Notes under the pieces: model-generated
The model's input: the letters and a program-made list of their open reading frames with translations, nothing else
The model's database searches: none
What the model was told of the DNA's origin: nothing
NCBI GenBank assembly: GCA_030697165.1
Contig: JAUYQQ010000003.1
Coordinates: 124,001-188,000 of the forward strand
Length of the DNA stretch: 64,000 nucleotides
Direction of reading: 5' to 3'
Origin: Acidobacteriota bacterium
GTDB lineage: Bacteria; Acidobacteriota; Vicinamibacteria; Vicinamibacterales; UBA2999
Translations under genes and position numbers: made by a program
Shown here: one piece after another, positions 1-8,373 of the stretch
Numbering within the stretch: position 1 is the stretch's first letter
Layout of the letters: each line of letters starts with the position of its first letter

Positions 1-403
1 CCGCCTTACCCTCGTCGTAGGTCAGGTGCTCAATAACGTGTTCGCTGAAGATGTAGTGGATCGACTCATCCTCTAATGGGAAGCGCTTGGTGGCGTCGAG
101 GAACGCCAGCCCGTCTCCCGGCTCGATGTCGGTGTTGAGCCAACCGGGCGGCCGGCTGCTCCCGGCGCCGATCTGCAGCTTTCTCACTTGGTGTTGACGC
201 AGGTAGGTGTCGATCACGGCGGGACTGCGGTCCTTGAACGCCGCGAGGGCTTCTGCCACTGGCCCCACGGGTGGCTCTCCCACAACCGCGGCCCCTGGCG
301 GCAGGTCCCGTGCGGCGTCGCGCCACTGCTGAGTGACGAGCAGCGCTAAGGCCACCCCCACGGCCATTCCGAAAATCGAACCGACAGCAAACGATTGTCG
401 CAT
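1..403 (-). CDS. SAM-dependent methyltransferase, 3' part cut by window edge
   Basis: Reading from ATG at 403 down to the window edge gives 134 residues with no stop. Residues ~8-24 are a hydrophobic segment (GSIFGMAVGVALALLVT), so the protein is probably membrane-anchored. Then come LQIGAGSS (motif I, SAM binding), WLNTDIEPGD, and FPLEDESIHYIFSEHVIEHL, a pattern typical of predicted class I methyltransferases that act on sugars or glycan precursors. It lies 49 nt downstream of the radical SAM gene on the same strand and is probably co-transcribed with it. The family call comes from motifs; the substrate is unknown and the C-terminal half is not visible. Confidence 0.75.
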   Translation of the reverse strand, partial: MRQSFAVGSIFGMAVGVALALLVTQQWRDAARDLPPGAAVVGEPPVGPVAEALAAFKDRSPAVIDTYLRQHQVRKLQIGAGSSRPPGWLNTDIEPGDGLAFLDATKRFPLEDESIHYIFSEHVIEHLTYDEGKA

Positions 404-452
404 CGCTTTGCAGCTTACCGCACAGAGGCCAGACCAGCGCAGGCAGAGGAGG

Positions 453-1598
453 TTATGCGGGCGCGGGCACGGCGAGGGTGGGGCGGCGGCGTTTTTCCAT
501 CGAGGCGCGCACCAGGAAGCGCGCGTAGGGCACGACCTGCTTGATGGCGGCCACGTTCATCTGGCACGGGCTCAGGCAGGTCGGGCACTTGTGATCGCGA
601 ATCTCGCGCCGATGTGCCTGCGAGGACTCGCGGAAGTAGATGGCCTCCGCGTCTTCTTGCGTCACGTTGCCCATGATCTCGCTGAGCTCGCAAAAAAACA
701 GGTCGCCGTTCGGGTTCAACATGACGCCCTGGGTCTGGAACGGGCAGGGCGCGGTGCGGTGATAGCCGTTGGCGATCATGTCCGCATAGTGCATATAGAT
801 GTAGTTCTGGCCGTCGAGCAACGGATCCTGCCGCACGCGGTCCAGGAAGAACTTGCGCATGGTCTGCTCTTCGACGCCGATCGGCTTCAGGCCGGCCTCG
901 AGCTCGCTGTTACCCAGCATGGCGTCGGTGAAGCGCACCATGTTGAAGACGATGTCGAGCTTCTCCTTTTTCGCCCACGCCAGGATGTTGTCGGCGTCTT
1001 CGAGGTTCTTGGAGAAGATGGTCGAGGAGATGCCGAAGTTGAACTTGTGGGTCTTCTGCAGTTCCTGCATCGCGGCAATCGTCTTGCCGGCCTTTTCGAA
1101 CGCGTTGCGCACGTTGCGGACGGAGCCATGCATCTCGTTCACGCCATCGATCGAGACGCGCATCGAGAAGATGATGTTGCGCTCGTTGCACAGCTGCACC
1201 ACCTTGGTCAGCATCGGGATGGCACGGTGATGCGTGATGCCGGTGGTGTTGAGCGTGAGCTTGCGCAGTTTCGGGAACTTGTCGATCATCACGCGGCAGA
1301 TCTCGACCATGTCGTTGCGGGTGGTCGGCTCGCCGCCCGAGAGCGACGCGTTCTCGATGTCCTTCCACAGCGGCGAGCTGAACGCCTGCTCGATCTGCTC
1401 CAGCGTCATGTCCTCCTTGCGGTTGCCACGCGTCCAGTTGCTGCACATTTCACAACGGGCGTCGCAGACGAACGTGCAATGGAAGATGAAGACGGTGGGG
1501 TGGAGCGGGGTGTACTTGGCGACCATGCCGCGGACGAGATCGCGCGGGGCGCTCATCGCCGCTTTGGCGAGATACTTGGCAGCGTAAACCTGAGCCAT
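453..1598 (-). CDS. radical SAM/SPASM-like protein
   Basis: 381 aa. The 4Fe-4S radical SAM signature CDARCEMC is at residues 45-52 (CX3CX2C), with an extra Cys at 41. It is followed by SLSGGEPTTR, the glycine-rich SAM-binding strand, and SMRVSIDGV. The C-terminal part has CPFQTQG, a NPNGDLFFCEL turn and CPTCLSPCQ, a SPASM/twitch-like cluster that would bind auxiliary iron-sulfur. The TIM-barrel length is normal. The ATG at 1598 is preceded on this strand by a TAGAAT -10-like hexamer (1611-1616) only 12 nt away, so the leader would be very short. Neighbours are methyltransferases and glycan-export genes. The exact reaction cannot be read from sequence. Confidence 0.85.
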   Translation of the reverse strand: MAQVYAAKYLAKAAMSAPRDLVRGMVAKYTPLHPTVFIFHCTFVCDARCEMCSNWTRGNRKEDMTLEQIEQAFSSPLWKDIENASLSGGEPTTRNDMVEICRVMIDKFPKLRKLTLNTTGITHHRAIPMLTKVVQLCNERNIIFSMRVSIDGVNEMHGSVRNVRNAFEKAGKTIAAMQELQKTHKFNFGISSTIFSKNLEDADNILAWAKKEKLDIVFNMVRFTDAMLGNSELEAGLKPIGVEEQTMRKFFLDRVRQDPLLDGQNYIYMHYADMIANGYHRTAPCPFQTQGVMLNPNGDLFFCELSEIMGNVTQEDAEAIYFRESSQAHRREIRDHKCPTCLSPCQMNVAAIKQVVPYARFLVRASMEKRRRPTLAVPAPA

Positions 1599-1610
1599 GC
1601 TAAGTACAAG

Positions 1611-1616
1611 ATTCTA
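1611..1616 (-). promoter_or_regulatory. -10-like hexamer of the radical SAM gene
   Basis: On the minus strand this reads TAGAAT, 12 nt upstream of the ATG at 1598. The same hexamer occurs a short distance upstream of genes starting at 8374, 14864 and 29344. No clear -35 or Shine-Dalgarno is visible. Confidence 0.4.
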
Positions 1617-1628
1617 CAGGATTTCGAC

Positions 1629-1697
1629 GAACAAACCTACAGGATTGTCCCCACGTAATGCCCCCGAGAACCGTGGCGACAAACCTTCAGGTTTGTC
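1629..1697. repeat. inverted repeat GACAAACCT/AGGTTTGTC plus a degenerate copy
   Basis: A perfect inverted repeat, GACAAACCT-TC-AGGTTTGTC, lies at 1678-1697. A degenerate copy (ACAAACCTACAGGATTGTCC) lies at 1631-1650. A related palindrome with flanking GTAGG arms is at 4611-4641. The repeat supplies the stop codon and last residues of the flippase-like gene on the minus strand (codons ..CGA CAA ACC TGA). It is probably a dispersed palindromic element; it could also act as a transcription terminator. Confidence 0.7.
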
Positions 1698-2637
1698 GAG
1701 GCTGCCTGGCTTTCAACCACAGCAATAACCCGGGAAGGTTGCCGGCAAGACCGGTCAAAACGATGAGGGTCGAGAGCGCCAGCGCGGTGCTCTCGGGCAC
1801 GCCAGCCGGCTGCAACATCCAGACAATCGCGGCCTGGGGCGCGCCGAAGCCGCTAATCGACACCGGCAGCAGCAACATCAGCAGCCCCGCCGGCATGAAC
1901 AGCAGGAAGTAGCCGAACGGCACCGTCATGCCGAGGCCCAGGGCGAGGATGTAGGCCTGCACAATCCGCAGCACCTGGACGACCAGCGACCACGCCATGA
2001 CGTGCACCAGGACACCGCGGCGGTTGCGGTAGCGGCCGACCGCGTCGCTCAGCTTCAGGACCCGTCGGGTCACCGACCGCTGATGCCGGTGTGAGGGCAC
2101 GATCCAGCGGAGCCACTGGTTGGCCCAGAAGGGCGCGACCGACGCGGCGACCAGCACTGCCAGCGCGGCGGCCAGCCGCCAGTCGTTGCGTGCCTCGGGG
2201 GTCCACGCCAGCAGGCCGACGAGGCCCATGGCGACAAGCGACAACACCCCCAGCATCCGGTCGACCGCAACCGACGCGAGGGCCTCGCTGCCAGTGGTCG
2301 GACCCTGGGCGAGCCCGTACGCCCGGGCGGCGTCGCCGCCGACACCCGCGGGCAGGAAGCTGCCGACAAACGAGCTGACCAGGAACAGGCGGGCGGCGTC
2401 TCCGGCGCTAATCGCAATGCCGCTGGCCCGCAACAACAGCCACCATCGCGTGAACATGACCGCGCGATCGATGCCGACCATCACGAGCACCACACCCAGG
2501 TGCCAGCGGCTGACGTCGGCGACGGCCCGCGCGGTAGCCGCCATGTCGATGCGAGTGGAGAGAAAAAAGAGGATGGTGATGGTGATCGCCAAGCGCACCA
2601 TCGAGGACCGCGTCGCCCGACCGAGAAGGTTCGACAC
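1687..2637 (-). CDS. flippase-like membrane protein (LPG-synthase TM / UPF0104 family)
   Basis: 316 aa with about seven to eight hydrophobic helices. Family hallmarks include the long cytoplasmic-face segment with FLPAGVGGDAARAYGLA (the SFLPxGxGGDxxR motif), VAVDRMLG, and a C-terminal PVSISGFGAPQAA. Proteins of this family translocate or modify lipid-linked substrates; many occur with glycosyltransferases. The GTG at 2637 starts 23 nt after the methyltransferase stop, so the two are probably one operon. The C-terminus (RQT) is encoded by a dispersed inverted repeat, so the end may have been altered by that insertion. A paralogue is at 13920-14864. Confidence 0.8.
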   Translation of the reverse strand: MSNLLGRATRSSMVRLAITITILFFLSTRIDMAATARAVADVSRWHLGVVLVMVGIDRAVMFTRWWLLLRASGIAISAGDAARLFLVSSFVGSFLPAGVGGDAARAYGLAQGPTTGSEALASVAVDRMLGVLSLVAMGLVGLLAWTPEARNDWRLAAALAVLVAASVAPFWANQWLRWIVPSHRHQRSVTRRVLKLSDAVGRYRNRRGVLVHVMAWSLVVQVLRIVQAYILALGLGMTVPFGYFLLFMPAGLLMLLLPVSISGFGAPQAAIVWMLQPAGVPESTALALSTLIVLTGLAGNLPGLLLWLKARQPRQT

Positions 2638-2660
2638 CGGTCACCGTGCCAGCCGCAGGC

Positions 2661-3392
2661 TCATCGCGGCGCTTCGCCCGGTTTGCGGGCAACGAACGTA
2701 AGGGTCTCGAACAGGTTCTTGCGAATCTTGAAGAGCAGGTCTTCCGTGCCGGTATAACGCGACAGCGCGTCGACACCAGGAATGTTGACGAGCAGCGCCC
2801 CGGCAGCCAGGGCATCGCGCTTGAGGCCTCGGGCAAGCCCGATCGCGCGTTCGATGTGAAGGATTTCGAAGCCGCCGTCGTTGAACAGTTGCCGGACGCG
2901 CCGTTCCGTGGTGACAAAATTATGGGTGTAGTCCACGTCCCAGAAGAACTCGCGTTCCTTGAGGTAGTCGGGTACCACCACGAACAGCACGCCGCCAGGT
3001 CGCAACGCTCTGAGCGCCTCAGCGGTGAAATGACGCGCCGCGTCGATGCCACTCATATGCTCGAGCACCTGGTCGGCGTAGACCACGTCCACGCTCTGGT
3101 CGGGGATGGGGATCGGAGGCGCCCACGATTCGATCACGCGGAGGCCTTTGCTCCTGAGCAGTTCGATCAGGATGGGACTGGCTTCAATGGCGGTGTAGGA
3201 CCATCCGGCGCCAATCGCCTGCTCGGCGAGCGTACCGTGTCCGGGACCCACCTCGACCATGTCCCCGGGCGGCGGCACAAAGCGGCCCAACAGGTTCAGG
3301 CGGTGCCGCTCAATCCGCGTCCGTCGTCCGCTGCCGTAGCCGGTGAGCTGCTTCTCGGAGAACGATTTGTAGAAAGAAGACGATTCAGGCAA
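2661..3392 (-). CDS. class I SAM-dependent methyltransferase
   Basis: 243 aa from the TTG at 3392. The reading frame stays open to 3725 but that extension is the antisense of a lipoprotein gene, so I reject it. Motif I is VEVGPGHGTLAEQA, the acidic residue after strand 2 is AIEAS, then VDVVYADQVLEHM and ALRPGGVLFVVVPDY, a typical methyltransferase type 11/12 layout. FFWDVDYTHNFVTTERRV is characteristic of the glycan-associated branch. It is followed by the flippase-like gene, and the pair is divergent from the lipoprotein at 3502. The start codon is the least certain part because no good ribosome site is visible. Confidence 0.75.
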   Translation of the reverse strand: MPESSSFYKSFSEKQLTGYGSGRRTRIERHRLNLLGRFVPPPGDMVEVGPGHGTLAEQAIGAGWSYTAIEASPILIELLRSKGLRVIESWAPPIPIPDQSVDVVYADQVLEHMSGIDAARHFTAEALRALRPGGVLFVVVPDYLKEREFFWDVDYTHNFVTTERRVRQLFNDGGFEILHIERAIGLARGLKRDALAAGALLVNIPGVDALSRYTGTEDLLFKIRKNLFETLTFVARKPGEAPR

Positions 3393-3462
3393 ACCAGTAG
3401 ATTGTACAGGACTGGCACGTCCGGCGTACGGACGGGCTAGGCGTGGATTGTCGTTAGAGTAA

Positions 3463-3491
3463 TTGCGGCTCGGCAGTCGCGGCGGTATAGT
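3463..3491 (+). promoter_or_regulatory. sigma70-like promoter of lipoprotein gene
   Basis: TTGCGG (3463-3468), a 17-nt spacer and TATAGT (3486-3491) lie 10 nt before the ATG at 3502. Transcription would begin only a few nucleotides before the start codon, so translation may be near-leaderless. This is seen by eye, not scored. Confidence 0.5.
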
Positions 3492-3501
3492 GGGTGGCTG
3501 T

Positions 3502-4422
3502 ATGCTGATGTTCCGACGATCCACTTCTGCAGCCGCCTTTGCGGTTGTATGCGCCACTTTACTGGCCGGCTGCGAAGGGGGCATGACGTCTCCGGTTGCG
3601 CCGTCCGCTGTTTCGGGTTCGGCTGGCGCCCTGAACGCCGACGGCTCCACGCTGAAAGCCGGCGCGCCGAACGGCGTGTTCCCGCTCGCCGAAGCCACCA
3701 GCATTCCGGTCGCAGCGTTCCTCACTGCCCAGCCCGCCCGGGCGGCTTACGTGGTGACCCACTTCGCGCATCGATTCGAAGTGAGCGATTCCACTTCATT
3801 CGCCTCGCTGCTGTCGGCCGGGATGGGGGTCGTGGATTCACAGGGTCTCATTCGCTATGCGACCGTGCCGCTGCCGGCTGGTAGAAAGTTGTACTGGCGC
3901 GTCCGTGCCGAAAGCGACGACAAATACGGCCCGTGGTCGCCCGTCATGTCGTTCACCACGACGGGGACTGCGACCGCGGCGCCCCCGTCGACTGACCCGA
4001 ACGCCGTGGTCGGACCGCGGCCCAATGACCCCCCGGTCGGCAGCCGCTTGCCGTTGCCCGACGCCCGCCCCTTCATCAATGCGATGTCCGGTCTGCTCGG
4101 CCAACTGAATCAGTGCCCTAACGGCCGCAAGTATGAGAGCAACCCGTGGCTCGATCGACTGATCGACAACCTGCGCGCGAGCGACGCACGCTGGGGCTAC
4201 AACGGCAAACCGACGAAGCAACCCTTTGACAACGGCGGCTTCCCGGTGACCGCGGCCGGCGATGAGATTGCTTATCACTACGGCGCCGGCGAGAGCATGA
4301 ATTCCCCTGACGTGTATTTAATCGACGTGATCGAGGGGCACTGCGGCTCATCCCCGCGCACAACCTACCGCGACTTCACCGGCGAAGAGCCTGGCCGCTG
4401 GACGTTAACCCGCGCGCGCTGA
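3502..4422 (+). CDS. lipoprotein, Fn3-like domain plus novel C-terminal domain (paralogue 1)
   Basis: 306 aa from ATG 3502; an in-frame TTG at 3463 lies inside the promoter and is rejected. The signal peptide ends in LLAGC (lipobox), so a lipidated Cys is expected. Residues ~55-155 resemble an Fn3-like sandwich (HRFEVSDSTSF, YWRVRAESDDKYGPWSP). After a Pro-rich linker, a C-terminal ~120-residue domain has WLDRLIDNLRASDARWGYNG, DEIAYHYGAG and VYLIDVIEGHCG. The same domain ends the proteins at 4653-5546 and 11082-12278. Two cysteines (LNQCP and GHCG) are conserved in all three, suggesting a disulfide outside the cytoplasm. The function is unknown. A strong terminator follows at 4446-4474. Confidence 0.8.
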   Translation: MLMFRRSTSAAAFAVVCATLLAGCEGGMTSPVAPSAVSGSAGALNADGSTLKAGAPNGVFPLAEATSIPVAAFLTAQPARAAYVVTHFAHRFEVSDSTSFASLLSAGMGVVDSQGLIRYATVPLPAGRKLYWRVRAESDDKYGPWSPVMSFTTTGTATAAPPSTDPNAVVGPRPNDPPVGSRLPLPDARPFINAMSGLLGQLNQCPNGRKYESNPWLDRLIDNLRASDARWGYNGKPTKQPFDNGGFPVTAAGDEIAYHYGAGESMNSPDVYLIDVIEGHCGSSPRTTYRDFTGEEPGRWTLTRAR

Positions 4423-4445
4423 ACGCCGGTCTCGGGAACGTCGTG

Positions 4446-4474
4446 AAAGGGCGGGCTTCGGGCCCGCCTTTTCC
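4446..4474 (+). terminator. rho-independent terminator
   Basis: Stem GGCGGGC (4450-4456), loop TTCGG, stem GCCCGCC (4462-4468), then TTTTCCTT. It lies about 25 nt after the lipoprotein stop codon. This is a textbook hairpin plus T-run. Confidence 0.85.
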
Positions 4475-4610
4475 TTGTACGGTTGTCGCATCGACGATGA
4501 TTCGCCGTGCGTGACGTCGACTGCCGTCAACGCGCCGCGCGTCGCCGGGCGAATGCCGAGGACAGGAGTTCGAGGGGGAAAGTGGAGGAGGACGGGCGGA
4601 GGAAGGAACG

Positions 4611-4641
4611 GTAGGGACAAACCTTCACGGCTTGTCCCTAC
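4611..4641. repeat. palindromic dispersed repeat
   Basis: GTAGGGACAA and its complement TTGTCCCTAC flank a short centre ACCTTCACGGC. The core resembles the palindrome at 1678-1697. The 4475-4652 gap holds no gene that I can see. The repeat sits at the 3' end of the minus-strand lipoprotein gene and may also help end its transcript. Confidence 0.65.
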
Positions 4642-4652
4642 CCGCGAGTTGA

Positions 4653-5546
4653 TTACCGACGGCCGGGCCGGCGATACATGTAGCGCCCGAGACTGCCGGA
4701 ATCGTAGGTGATCGCGGTCACGTCACCCCAGCTCACCGACGGGTTCGAGCCGCAATGACCGGCGATGATGTCAATGATATAGACCTGACTGTTGCCTTCG
4801 CTGGGGCCTGCGCCCCAGTGATAGGACACGACGTCGTGTGAGGGATCGTTCATGTTGCCCCGCTTGGCGTTATAGCCCCAACGCAGGTCAGTGGCCTGCA
4901 GGGCTTCGACCACGAGATCCATGAACAGCCACGAACCGCCATGGTCCTGGCAGGAGTTGCGCAAGGCGGCCGGGTTCCGGCTGGCCACCTGCTGCACCAG
5001 AGCCTGCATGTTCGGACGCGGCAAGCGCTGGCCGGCGGGCGGGTCAGGTGTCCGGAAGGTGGGGCTGCTCGGGTTGGTCGCGACTGGCGCCGACACTGGG
5101 GCCGGGGTCCTGAAATCGCCCCAGATCGACCACGGGCCGACCAGGGTGCCCAGTGCCGCACGCGCGCGCCACGAGTAGACGACGTTGGGCGCCAGTTCCA
5201 GTTCGACCCGGTGGGCGCCGGTGTTGGGCGTTTCGCCGACCTCGCGGGTGTAGACCACGGCGCTCGGCGAGCTGACCTCAATTTGGTACGCCAGGCCGAC
5301 CGAGCCGTAATTGCCGTTGGAATTTCCCCACACCAGGGTTGGGTTCCGGGTATCGAGCGTGATGCCGTCGATCGGGCTGATGATTGCGGGAGGGCTCACC
5401 TTGAGGGTGGACCCGTCTGCGGCGGCGCTGGTGGTCCCGCCGATGGCGGCTGAGGGGGCAGTTGGCAAAACCGGCTGCGCCGAGCACCCCGCCAAAGCTA
5501 TTGACAAAGCAAGGCACGCCGCCGGCACAGAATATTTGATCTTCAA
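4653..5546 (-). CDS. lipoprotein, Fn3-like domain plus novel C-terminal domain (paralogue 2)
   Basis: 297 aa. I choose the TTG at 5546 because GGAG lies about 9 nt upstream and the signal peptide then starts LKIKYSVPAACLAL and ends in the lipobox ALAGC. The longer frame to 5624 has no signal features. It contains ADGSTLKVSPP as in paralogue 1, an Fn3-like region (YQIEVSSPSAVVY, YSWRARAALGTLVGPWS), a Pro-rich linker, then NSCQDHGGSWLFMDLVVEAL, DLRWGYNAKRGNMNDPSHD and VYIIDIIAGHCG. The C-terminal domain matches paralogue 3 most closely. It is probably anchored to the outer membrane and acts on or with the surface glycan; that role is inferred from context only. Confidence 0.8.
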   Translation of the reverse strand: MKIKYSVPAACLALSIALAGCSAQPVLPTAPSAAIGGTTSAAADGSTLKVSPPAIISPIDGITLDTRNPTLVWGNSNGNYGSVGLAYQIEVSSPSAVVYTREVGETPNTGAHRVELELAPNVVYSWRARAALGTLVGPWSIWGDFRTPAPVSAPVATNPSSPTFRTPDPPAGQRLPRPNMQALVQQVASRNPAALRNSCQDHGGSWLFMDLVVEALQATDLRWGYNAKRGNMNDPSHDVVSYHWGAGPSEGNSQVYIIDIIAGHCGSNPSVSWGDVTAITYDSGSLGRYMYRRPGRR

Positions 5547-5756
5547 ATTGCAGTCTCCATGCCTCTCGCGAGCCCTTGCGTACCGCGCCTGGGAGGCGGG
5601 CCGGGAGGCAAACGACCAAAGCATACCTCACCTGGCCCTTCTTGTGCAGGAATCGCGTCATTTCTGCCATAAAACTCGCAGATCTTCACAGCTATGTTAG
5701 AGTGCTCCACGAACGGGTCTTCCCACGACCCACACCTTTTGGAGCGAAACACGACC

Positions 5757-6521
5757 ATGCGTAGATTTGTTACCACCTTCTTAATGGCCGGCCTGATCGG
5801 TGGCTCGGCATCCGACGTGGCGGCGCAGACCGCAAAGTGGGAAGACCGGGTCTATCTCAATATCGGCTTTGGCGTCGAGTCGGGTGACACCAGCCTGAAC
5901 GATACGCGGCCGCTGACGATCTACGAGGAAGCCGGTAGCGTATCGAGCACCAGCATCTACACGTCGGGCAGTCTGTTCGATGCCGGCATCGGCTTCCGCG
6001 TCTGGAAGAATCTCTCGGTCGGTGCCGGGTATCACCAGGAGCAGAACACCGCCGATATCGGGATCACCGGCAGCGCGCCGCATCCGGTCTTCTTCAACAC
6101 GCCGCGAAGCTTCAGTGCCACGGCCGGGGGCGATCAGTTCCGAAAGGAACGCGCCACGCACCTGCAGGTGGGCTGGATGATGCCTTTTGGTACCAAGCTC
6201 GATGTCATGCTCTTCGCCGGGCCGTCGTGGTTCCGGCTGGAGCAGCCGGTCGTGAGCGAGGTCACCATTGGCGAAGTCGGCACGCCATACTCGCAGGTCG
6301 TGGTCAACCCCACCGTCGCCGTTCGCAAGAAGAGCATGGTCGGCTACAACGTCGGCGCTGACGTGTCGTACATGATCTGGAAGAACGATTCGGTGCGCGT
6401 GGGCGCCGGGGTCTTCATCCGCTATACGGAGGCGTCCACGACCGTCCTCCTGCTGCAATCCGAGCAGGAAACCAAGGCCGGCGGACTGCAGATCGGCTTC
6501 GGCGGCCGTCTCCGCTTCTAG
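5757..6521 (+). CDS. outer-membrane beta-barrel protein
   Basis: 254 aa from ATG 5757, with GGAG 12 nt upstream; the upstream ATG at 5694 has no signal peptide. Residues 1-24 form a signal peptide (MRRFVTTFLMAGLIGGSASD..AAQ). The mature part alternates polar and hydrophobic residues in short strands rich in Gly, Tyr and Trp (YLNIGFGVESGD, LSVGAGYHQEQ, LQVGWMMPFG). It ends GGLQIGFGGRLRF with the terminal Phe expected of outer-membrane barrels. I cannot name a specific family. Its position between lipoproteins and glycan-related membrane proteins suggests a surface role. Confidence 0.7.
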   Translation: MRRFVTTFLMAGLIGGSASDVAAQTAKWEDRVYLNIGFGVESGDTSLNDTRPLTIYEEAGSVSSTSIYTSGSLFDAGIGFRVWKNLSVGAGYHQEQNTADIGITGSAPHPVFFNTPRSFSATAGGDQFRKERATHLQVGWMMPFGTKLDVMLFAGPSWFRLEQPVVSEVTIGEVGTPYSQVVVNPTVAVRKKSMVGYNVGADVSYMIWKNDSVRVGAGVFIRYTEASTTVLLLQSEQETKAGGLQIGFGGRLRF

Positions 6522-6596
6522 CCTCGGCGATTTGCTGCCAGGGTGTCTTCGGCACCCAGGCAGCTCATCCAGTCATCGCGGAGGACCCCACGGCAA

Positions 6597-8327
6597 ATGA
6601 TCGAACGACCGCTTGAGTTCGCTGGCGGCGCGGGCGAGCGAAGCGAGCACCGCCGCCTCGCGCTGGTCACGCTGTTCTACACCGCGCTCACGATCGTCCT
6701 CGCCTACCCGGTTTCGCTGAGCCCCGCCACGACGCTACTGGCGGACAACCCTGATACCCATCTGTTCTTGTGGACGCTCGGGTGGAACGTCCACGCCGCG
6801 ATTGCTCAACCGCTGGCCATTTTCGACGCCAATATCTATTTTCCCAATCCAAATACGCTCGCGTATTCCGAGAATCTGCTCGGCAGCGCGGCGCTGGCGG
6901 CCCCGGTCATCTGGCTGACCGGCAATCTGGTGCTCGCACTCAACCTGGTGCAATTGGCCACGTGTGTCCTTTGTGGCGTGGGTGCGTACTTGCTGGCGCG
7001 GCGCGTCGGCATCAGCGCACTCGGCGCGACGCTCTGCGGAATTGTCTTCCTGGCGGCGCCGCCGCGTTTTTTTCGCATTGGCCAGTTGCATCTCACCGCC
7101 GTGCAATGGCTGCCGTTCGGCCTGGCGTTCCTGCATGCCTATCTCGACCACGGCCGCCGGCGCGACCTCCGGTTGGCCGCGGGGTTCTACACCTTGCAGG
7201 CGTTCACCAGCGGGCACGGTGCCGTCTTCATGACGGTGGCAATGGCCGGCCTGATCGCCTATCGACTGGCGCTCGGAGAGTCACTGGCACTCGGCCGGCG
7301 GCTTCGGGATTTCGGTCTCGGCGGTCTGGCCTTGGTCGCGCCGCTGGTGGCTCTGCTCGTGCCGTACCGCATGGCGCAGCGGGACATCGGATTGAAACGC
7401 TCGCTCGAAAATTGGCTGCCCACCCCAGAGAGCTACCTGGCCTCACCGTCGCATCTGCACCAGTACCTGCGCACGCTGGTCAGCGACGTCAACTTCAATG
7501 ACCTGGCCAGCGCGTGGCTCTTCCCGGGGGTGATGGTCGTGGTGTTTGCACTGATCGCGCTGGTGCCACGGCCCACCGTCACCGAGCAGGGTTGGCGAGC
7601 CCGACTGCGGCACAATCCGGCGCCGTTTTATTTCTTGCTGGCGGTGATCGCCGTCTGGATCTTTGTCCCAGCGCCGGTCGGTCTCTGGCCGCACCTCTAC
7701 GACTGGCCGGGATTGAACTTCATCCGCGTGCCGTCGCGTTTCATGATTCTGGTCATGCTCGCCCTCGGCGTGCTGTTCGGAGTGGGGTTCGATCGCCTCT
7801 TCGCGCGTCGCGGGCCAGCCTCCCGGGCGGTAGGGGCCACGGTGCTGGCGCTATTGCTACTCGCCGAGTATGCGAGCATGCCGCTCGCGCACGTCCGGTA
7901 CGCCGTAGAGATCCCGCCGATCGATCGCTGGCTCAACACCCTGCCGAAGCCGTTTGCAATTGCCGAAGTGCCGGTACCCAGTCTGGGTGACCTTGGCGCG
8001 TACGAACGTCACCAGACCATGGCCATGCTGCACGCCACGGCGCACTGGCAAAAGACCGTCCACGGCTACAGCGGCATTCGCCCGGCTCTGCACGAGAGGC
8101 TGAATCAGGAGCTCACGGCTTTTCCGGATGCCACCAGTCTGGCCAGTCTCCGCCAGCTGGGCGTGCAGTACGTCGTCGTGCACAGCGAACGTTATCCCCA
8201 GGACCGGCGCGCCGAGATCCAGCAGAGGTACGAGCGGTTCGCCGCCGAACTCCGGCTCGAGCACGTGGAGGGGGAGGGGATGGTGTATCGGATTCTGCCT
8301 GCTCAGGGCAGCACCGCCGCAAGGTGA
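6597..8327 (+). CDS. polytopic membrane protein, GT-C-glycosyltransferase-like
   Basis: 576 aa from ATG 6597, with GAGG about 12 nt upstream; a GTG at 6543 would add 18 residues. There are about ten or more hydrophobic helices. An early loop carries LLADNPDTHLFLWTLGW with acidic residues, as in GT-C transferases that use polyprenyl-phosphate sugars. A soluble C-terminal part (~430-576) has ERHQTMAMLHATAHWQKTVH, SGIRP and VQYVVVHSERYPQ, reminiscent of YfhO-like or related periplasmic tails. It is probably involved in surface-glycan modification. The family assignment is approximate; substrate and product are unknown. Confidence 0.6.
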   Translation: MIERPLEFAGGAGERSEHRRLALVTLFYTALTIVLAYPVSLSPATTLLADNPDTHLFLWTLGWNVHAAIAQPLAIFDANIYFPNPNTLAYSENLLGSAALAAPVIWLTGNLVLALNLVQLATCVLCGVGAYLLARRVGISALGATLCGIVFLAAPPRFFRIGQLHLTAVQWLPFGLAFLHAYLDHGRRRDLRLAAGFYTLQAFTSGHGAVFMTVAMAGLIAYRLALGESLALGRRLRDFGLGGLALVAPLVALLVPYRMAQRDIGLKRSLENWLPTPESYLASPSHLHQYLRTLVSDVNFNDLASAWLFPGVMVVVFALIALVPRPTVTEQGWRARLRHNPAPFYFLLAVIAVWIFVPAPVGLWPHLYDWPGLNFIRVPSRFMILVMLALGVLFGVGFDRLFARRGPASRAVGATVLALLLLAEYASMPLAHVRYAVEIPPIDRWLNTLPKPFAIAEVPVPSLGDLGAYERHQTMAMLHATAHWQKTVHGYSGIRPALHERLNQELTAFPDATSLASLRQLGVQYVVVHSERYPQDRRAEIQQRYERFAAELRLEHVEGEGMVYRILPAQGSTAAR

Positions 8328-8353
8328 TGTTCGCCCGGACGGATCTCTTGAAC

Positions 8354-8359
8354 TAGAAT
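8354..8359 (+). promoter_or_regulatory. -10-like hexamer TAGAAT
   Basis: TAGAAT lies 14 nt before the ATG at 8374. No Shine-Dalgarno is visible in between, so a leader of a few nucleotides is expected if this is used. Confidence 0.4.
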
Positions 8360-8373
8360 CGATCTACTCGTCC

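Noticed and set aside
333-1658. 441-aa plus-strand frame opposite the radical SAM gene
   Set aside because: Antisense of a gene with clear radical SAM motifs; composition is His/Arg/Asp-rich as expected from a G+C-rich shadow frame.
3393-3725. N-terminal extension of the methyltransferase at 2661-3392
   Set aside because: The extension is antisense to the lipoprotein and its promoter and has no methyltransferase residues; TTG at 3392 fits better.
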